A stretch of 64,000 nt of DNA from Photorhabdus khanii NC19. Its GTDB lineage: Bacteria > Pseudomonadota > Gammaproteobacteria > Enterobacterales > Enterobacteriaceae. Made by a program: the position numbers and the translations under genes. The notes below the pieces were generated by a model. It had not been told where the DNA came from and did no database searches. It worked only from the letters and a program-made list of their open reading frames with translations. The first letter of the stretch is position 1, and the number at the start of each line of letters is the position of its first letter. The stretch lies in the NCBI RefSeq assembly GCF_000517265.1, contig NZ_AYSJ01000013.1, positions 49,041-113,040 on the forward strand. Direction: 5' to 3'. Shown piece after piece: positions 60,375 to 64,000 of the stretch.

Positions 60375-61097
60375 CTAAACCCCCTTATTTGCATGTTTTA
60401 AGCTAGAATAATCGAACGCTCTAATTTCCTCGTTAAAACCTGTCACTTGTTCAAAAATGAGTTTTGTAATTGAAGACGGTCCCTGTCCTATTGCATTTTT
60501 CATTAAAATATTATAGGGGAGAAGAGCCGCTCTATCGGCAGAAGAATAATTTTTACATGTATAAATCACTTGTCCCCCTCGTTTTTCTCGTTTATATCCA
60601 AAATTGAGAAGACCTAATATTTCTCTCGCTGTAACTACGTGGTAGCTATCTTCGTGATTCCATAAATTAGCAGGGGCTGCTGTTGACATTAGATGAAAAT
60701 CTGCATGCCTATGAATACCACCAAGTACCCAACAATCATTTATTACACCAGACCATTTGTCTATTACCAGCATATTTCCGTGGGCGTTTTGGTTCCATAA
60801 ATTTTCATTTATTCCTCGACCGAGCCCAAGTGGCTTAAGCCATTTTTCTTGCCAAAGATCATTAGCTCGACCAATTAGCATTGGTCCCTTTGATAAAAGG
60901 GCCTTACGATAAACTAACCAGCAATACTCTGCCAGATCATTAAGATAATTCTTATTCCTTCGATTGTTAGGGAATTCATTGGAAAGACTCTCATGAACAG
61001 TATCCTTATCTTGTTCCCATAAGAATGGGTTGTTCTTTTTTCTATAACCTAGTGACTCGAGATCGCGTCTTAATGTTAACATTTCATATTTTTTCAT
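60375..61097 (-). CDS. Unrecognised 240-aa protein
   Basis: I do not recognise the family. 240 residues, no signal peptide and no clear membrane helix. Notable segments are GGIHRHADFHLMS (His-rich, near residues 132-144) and a C-terminal basic/aromatic part, GYKREKRGGQVIYTC. It lies 71 bases upstream of tccC on the same strand and could be its partner, chaperone or an effector. The ribosome site before ATG 61097 is weak. Confidence 0.6.
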   Translation of the reverse strand: MKKYEMLTLRRDLESLGYRKKNNPFLWEQDKDTVHESLSNEFPNNRRNKNYLNDLAEYCWLVYRKALLSKGPMLIGRANDLWQEKWLKPLGLGRGINENLWNQNAHGNMLVIDKWSGVINDCWVLGGIHRHADFHLMSTAAPANLWNHEDSYHVVTAREILGLLNFGYKREKRGGQVIYTCKNYSSADRAALLPYNILMKNAIGQGPSSITKLIFEQVTGFNEEIRAFDYSSLKHANKGV

Positions 61098-61400
61098 ATT
61101 TCATATCAACCATTTATGATAAAAAATTATATTAGACAACACTAATTTCTATAGCTGGAATTTATGAGTCAATCCAATAGGTAATTCGTTTCCATCAGCT
61201 ATCAGTGCGGGTTTTTATATTTATCGGTTTCTTAAGTTTTATAAAATAATCAGCATGGTAAATATTGCGAGGTATTTTTCTGTGATATCGATGTCGGGAG
61301 TTTATGTTCCAACTTATGGGTCGTTAGGTGCTGTACGTTAATATCCTATACGCAATGGCTCCAAGTTTTCAATATCAACCAATACCAACCATCTGATTAT
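61098..61400. other. Intergenic region
   Basis: 303 bases, AT-rich, with no hairpin of note or gene recognised. It may carry the promoter for the 240-aa gene and tccC. Confidence 0.5.
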
Positions 61401-62363
61401 TTATTGGATATTTTTCTTAGTATATCCAGTAACTTTCATATCTTTGGATATGAAAGTTTTTGCATTAATTGAAGGTTTGCTGAATAACCCACCAGGTTTA
61501 GATTCTATTGCCATGATATTAGGAGCTGCCGCCAGTTTCTGATAGTGAAGTTGCCATTGTTTTTCTTCTGGATTAAATTTTAAGAATGCAGAACCATAGG
61601 TATTTTTAACAACCTCGCTATTAGCTGTTTCGTGATACCCATAATCGCGGAATTCCATTGCTGCAACCATACCCATTCCGTGATCAATATCAAGATTATT
61701 ATATTCGACGTCTTCTTTATCACCTTGTATGTGCCGAACCCGAAGAGTATCTGTATTCATTTTATCGATAACAAATGAACATCCACTGAAACCTGGGGTA
61801 AATACATGCTGTGGATGACGACTGAGATCGGGTTGTGCCGGGATATCAACATATCCTCCTTGTGGCACCCAATAAGCCAGGATAGATGTTTTGTTATCCG
61901 GCATTTCACCTTGCCAGGTATCGACAATTTTTAATGCGTTGAATGAAGAAGTTGAACCTGACGGGGTGACTTGTAGTGCTTTGAACACCAGGTCGCCACC
62001 TCCTTTTTTGTTATTTAAAATATCTCTTACTCCTTCTGACATGGCTATTTTTTGCGGGTTAATTAAATCAGTAATAATGGGTTGTGAAGCCAGTGCACTT
62101 TCACTTAATATATCGGCCATTGCTATCGGTCTGGCGATAGATTGGCTTTGTTCCGGGAGTGATGAAATAAAAGATTGTGCACCTTGTATATCTCGATCAT
62201 TTCCTGTTCTTAATTTTGGCCCAAAGAGTAAATCCAGTCCCAACCCAAATGGGTTTCTATATATGTCCTCATCATCTTCGATAGAATTCCCTAACTGCAT
62301 TGAGTGTTTTTTTTCTCTGTTTTTCGAATGCCTGATATTTTCACTGTATCTGCTGTGTTCCAT
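61401..62363 (-). CDS. Putative effector with CNF-like Cys/His arrangement
   Basis: 320 residues. The N-terminal ~45 residues are charged and low-complexity (basic, then EDDED), typical of a delivery leader. The central region has GFSGCSFVID with Cys195 and RVRHIQG with His211. The SGC motif plus a His ~15 residues later recalls the catalytic pair of CNF/BLF1-type glutamine deamidases that activate Rho GTPases, and of Photorhabdus Pnf. Overall similarity is not demonstrable by eye. AGGTGG precedes the ATG, much like the upstream PI-PLC gene. It is probably co-transcribed with neighbours. Confidence 0.6.
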   Translation of the reverse strand: MEHSRYSENIRHSKNREKKHSMQLGNSIEDDEDIYRNPFGLGLDLLFGPKLRTGNDRDIQGAQSFISSLPEQSQSIARPIAMADILSESALASQPIITDLINPQKIAMSEGVRDILNNKKGGGDLVFKALQVTPSGSTSSFNALKIVDTWQGEMPDNKTSILAYWVPQGGYVDIPAQPDLSRHPQHVFTPGFSGCSFVIDKMNTDTLRVRHIQGDKEDVEYNNLDIDHGMGMVAAMEFRDYGYHETANSEVVKNTYGSAFLKFNPEEKQWQLHYQKLAAAPNIMAIESKPGGLFSKPSINAKTFISKDMKVTGYTKKNIQ

Positions 62364-62467
62364 ATTACCACCTATTAATTTTTGGCAAGAGGTATGTTAG
62401 GCGAGATATTATAGGGCGGGGAAGCGAGTGTATTAGGCTGCCTTTCATACCCAATTTTCTTACCTTA

Positions 62468-63520
62468 TTAGTTCGTCCTCATTAGGCGTCGATTATGTGA
62501 TTCAATCGTCTCTATAAAGCTTGAGGTTGCACTATGAGTGTTACCTATATAATCAGCACTGATTATTCCAGCATGAGGGATCTTTTCAACCGCATCGGCC
62601 AAAACGGTATTATTTCTGGATAGATAACTTTTTACCCCTAAAGTCAATTGCCCACGTCCAATAGAAGCCACCGGCATGTTCGTCTGAATAACATTAAGTT
62701 GATCTTCAGGCGCAGGGTTTGCATGAAACTCACTCAGGAAATCGGCTGTAGCCCTTGCGTTCGCTTGATTAGCCCACTTTGTGTGAACTTGTTCTTTGTA
62801 GACCCAATGTGACTCAGTTCCGCTATAACCATGCACCATAATCCCGATGTTTTTTCCTTTACTCAATAAATCAACCGTTGCTTTGCTTAAACTCGGTGTA
62901 TCATTACTGGTAATAAGATTAGCATGGTGACCGTTGAGTACCTGCTCCAAAAATATATCTGAAGCCGGCGTTCCAGAAGCGGTGTTCTTTTTCTTGCCTT
63001 CTCCTTTAAATACAAATTTGATGAGATAAAAATTATTGGTATCTTTTGCTGCATGATTCAATAATTCCTTAACATCGGCAATGGCATCGCCGGCCGCAAT
63101 ACTGGGGCCATGGAAAAAGCTAAATGAGCCATTTTTGTTCCGCGCTACGCGAATATCGAAATATCTCGTCCCCGCTTCTGCCTGTTCTTTCAAACTCCTA
63201 TTTTGGGTTTTAAATGCAAAGGGGAATACCGCCCCTAAACTACTGGCTGTTCCATTTCTTTTTCTGCTGTAGGCATAGGTCCCTGCATCATGGCTACCCA
63301 GCATAGCTATCTGAGATAGCTGAGTGTCAGCAGGTAATTCATTATGATTTACGGAAGTAGGCCCATTTGGATTGATTCCTTCCATGATATGGTCAGCTCC
63401 CTTGTCTCTTGGCGCTGCATTGAGTTCTAATTCTAATGAATTGCTTTCATGATTAGTCATATTCTTTGACTGTGATGAGGGTGTTTTTTGCTTTGTTTTT
63501 CCTTTATATTTAAAGCTCAT
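62468..63520 (-). CDS. Phosphatidylinositol-specific phospholipase C-like protein
   Basis: 350 residues. After a Lys/Ser/Thr-rich leader (residues 1-~40), a PI-PLC X-domain fold begins at about residue 64. The motifs are AMLGSHDAGTYAYS (general-base His77), GTRYFDIRVA (Asp122, Arg124) and FFHGP (His137), the bacterial PI-PLC pattern. There is no signal peptide, so export would need another route; host inositol lipids are the likely substrate. TAGGTAGG precedes the ATG. Confidence 0.85.
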   Translation of the reverse strand: MSFKYKGKTKQKTPSSQSKNMTNHESNSLELELNAAPRDKGADHIMEGINPNGPTSVNHNELPADTQLSQIAMLGSHDAGTYAYSRKRNGTASSLGAVFPFAFKTQNRSLKEQAEAGTRYFDIRVARNKNGSFSFFHGPSIAAGDAIADVKELLNHAAKDTNNFYLIKFVFKGEGKKKNTASGTPASDIFLEQVLNGHHANLITSNDTPSLSKATVDLLSKGKNIGIMVHGYSGTESHWVYKEQVHTKWANQANARATADFLSEFHANPAPEDQLNVIQTNMPVASIGRGQLTLGVKSYLSRNNTVLADAVEKIPHAGIISADYIGNTHSATSSFIETIESHNRRLMRTN

Positions 63521-63733
63521 ATTATTACCTACCTATTAGTTTGAAGTAAGAAATATATTTCAGATAAAAAGTATAGTTATGGATTATCTCTAATTCAATA
63601 ATTTTATTCTACATCATAATTCTATATGCTTTAACTTGTTGATTTGGTTTGGAAATAATTTAATTAATTGCTTTAAATATGCTTCCCAGATCCCTAATAG
63701 TGATTTATCATTTTGGTTGAATAAATAACAATC

Positions 63734-64000
63734 TTAAACCTCAATTAATTGATCGTAATTTTCTTCAGATATAATAATTCCTGTGCCATTTATTTCAATA
63801 ATTGCACCTTGATTGTTTTTCCACTCCGCAACATTATCTTTTATTTTCTGTAAATAAGTTGAGCTGGTCATGCCAGAAACTTCAAGAATAACGTTTTCAT
63901 TTTCCTGCCCTCCATTCTTATCCATATCGGGTTGGGTTGTCAGACTTACTTTAGCAAGGGCAAGACGCACATCTTCGGTGCCACCTAAATCTGCACACAA
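63734..64000 (-). CDS. C-terminal part of an unrecognised protein (cut by window edge)
   Basis: At least 88 residues, open to base 64000. The apparent TTG start at the very edge is an artefact of truncation. Visible sequence is acidic and polar, ending IISEENYDQLIEV. Family not recognised. It is on the same strand and 213 bases upstream of the PI-PLC gene. Confidence 0.6.
   Translation of the reverse strand: MCADLGGTEDVRLALAKVSLTTQPDMDKNGGQENENVILEVSGMTSSTYLQKIKDNVAEWKNNQGAIIEINGTGIIISEENYDQLIEV

Noticed and set aside
61891..62400. 169-residue plus-strand frame opposite the 320-aa effector candidate
   Set aside because: The minus-strand ORF is longer and has a proper ribosome site; the plus-strand frame is Ser/Phe/Leu-rich as expected from antisense reading.

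Overview
The window looks like chromosomal DNA of an insect-pathogenic enterobacterium (Morganellaceae), most likely Photorhabdus close to P. luminescens/laumondii. This rests on three observations: an enteric backbone in E. coli-like order (cls, tonB-yciA-yciB, yciC-ompW, trp operon, rnm-yciO-rluB, btuR-yciK, sohB, topA-cysB, acnA-ribA, lapAB-pyrF-yciH); insecticidal toxin-complex (Tc) genes with chitinase partners; and an AT-rich accessory block with a TccC-type Rhs toxin. The species call is inference from recognised gene content, since no search was run.

Layout. 1-9 kb: cls (apparently frameshifted near its 3' end), yciY, tonB, yciA, yciB, a SulP transporter, an Ail/OmpX-like porin, yciC and ompW. 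8.6-15.5 kb: the complete trp operon on the minus strand (trpE-G-D-C(F)-B-A) with a recognisable leader peptide, attenuator and TrpR-type promoter/operator. 15.5-27.5 kb: a 12-kb island between trpL and rnm, made of chitinase, split TcA part 1, split TcA part 2 and a second chitinase. This is the Yen-Tc-type architecture, but no TcB gene is in the window. 27.5-47.3 kb: conserved core with small insertions (an alpha/beta hydrolase, an unrecognised 275-aa gene, an ERIC element) and a decayed pgpB.

47.3-64 kb: an accessory block directly after yciH. It opens with a TetR regulator and an NTF2-like protein, then two toxin-antitoxin modules (VapBC and CcdAB). From 50.5 kb every gene is on the minus strand: a 1665-aa toxin with an NleD-like (M91) zinc protease motif, a nitrilase, a TccC-type Rhs toxin ending in a probable M35/aspzincin-like metalloprotease, an unrecognised 240-aa protein, a 320-aa protein with a Cys/His arrangement resembling CNF-type Rho deamidases, a PI-PLC-like protein, and a gene cut by the window edge.

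How they may work together. The core genes are housekeeping. The chitinase-TcA island would make a chitin-degrading pore/receptor subunit that needs TcB and TcC encoded elsewhere. The TccC gene 30 kb away could supply the TcC cocoon and its effector. The minus-strand block looks like a battery of host-directed effectors; the N-terminal leaders of several suggest, as a hypothesis only, cargo of an extracellular contractile injection system whose structural genes would lie beyond base 64000. No tRNA, rRNA, CRISPR array or intact insertion sequence was seen.
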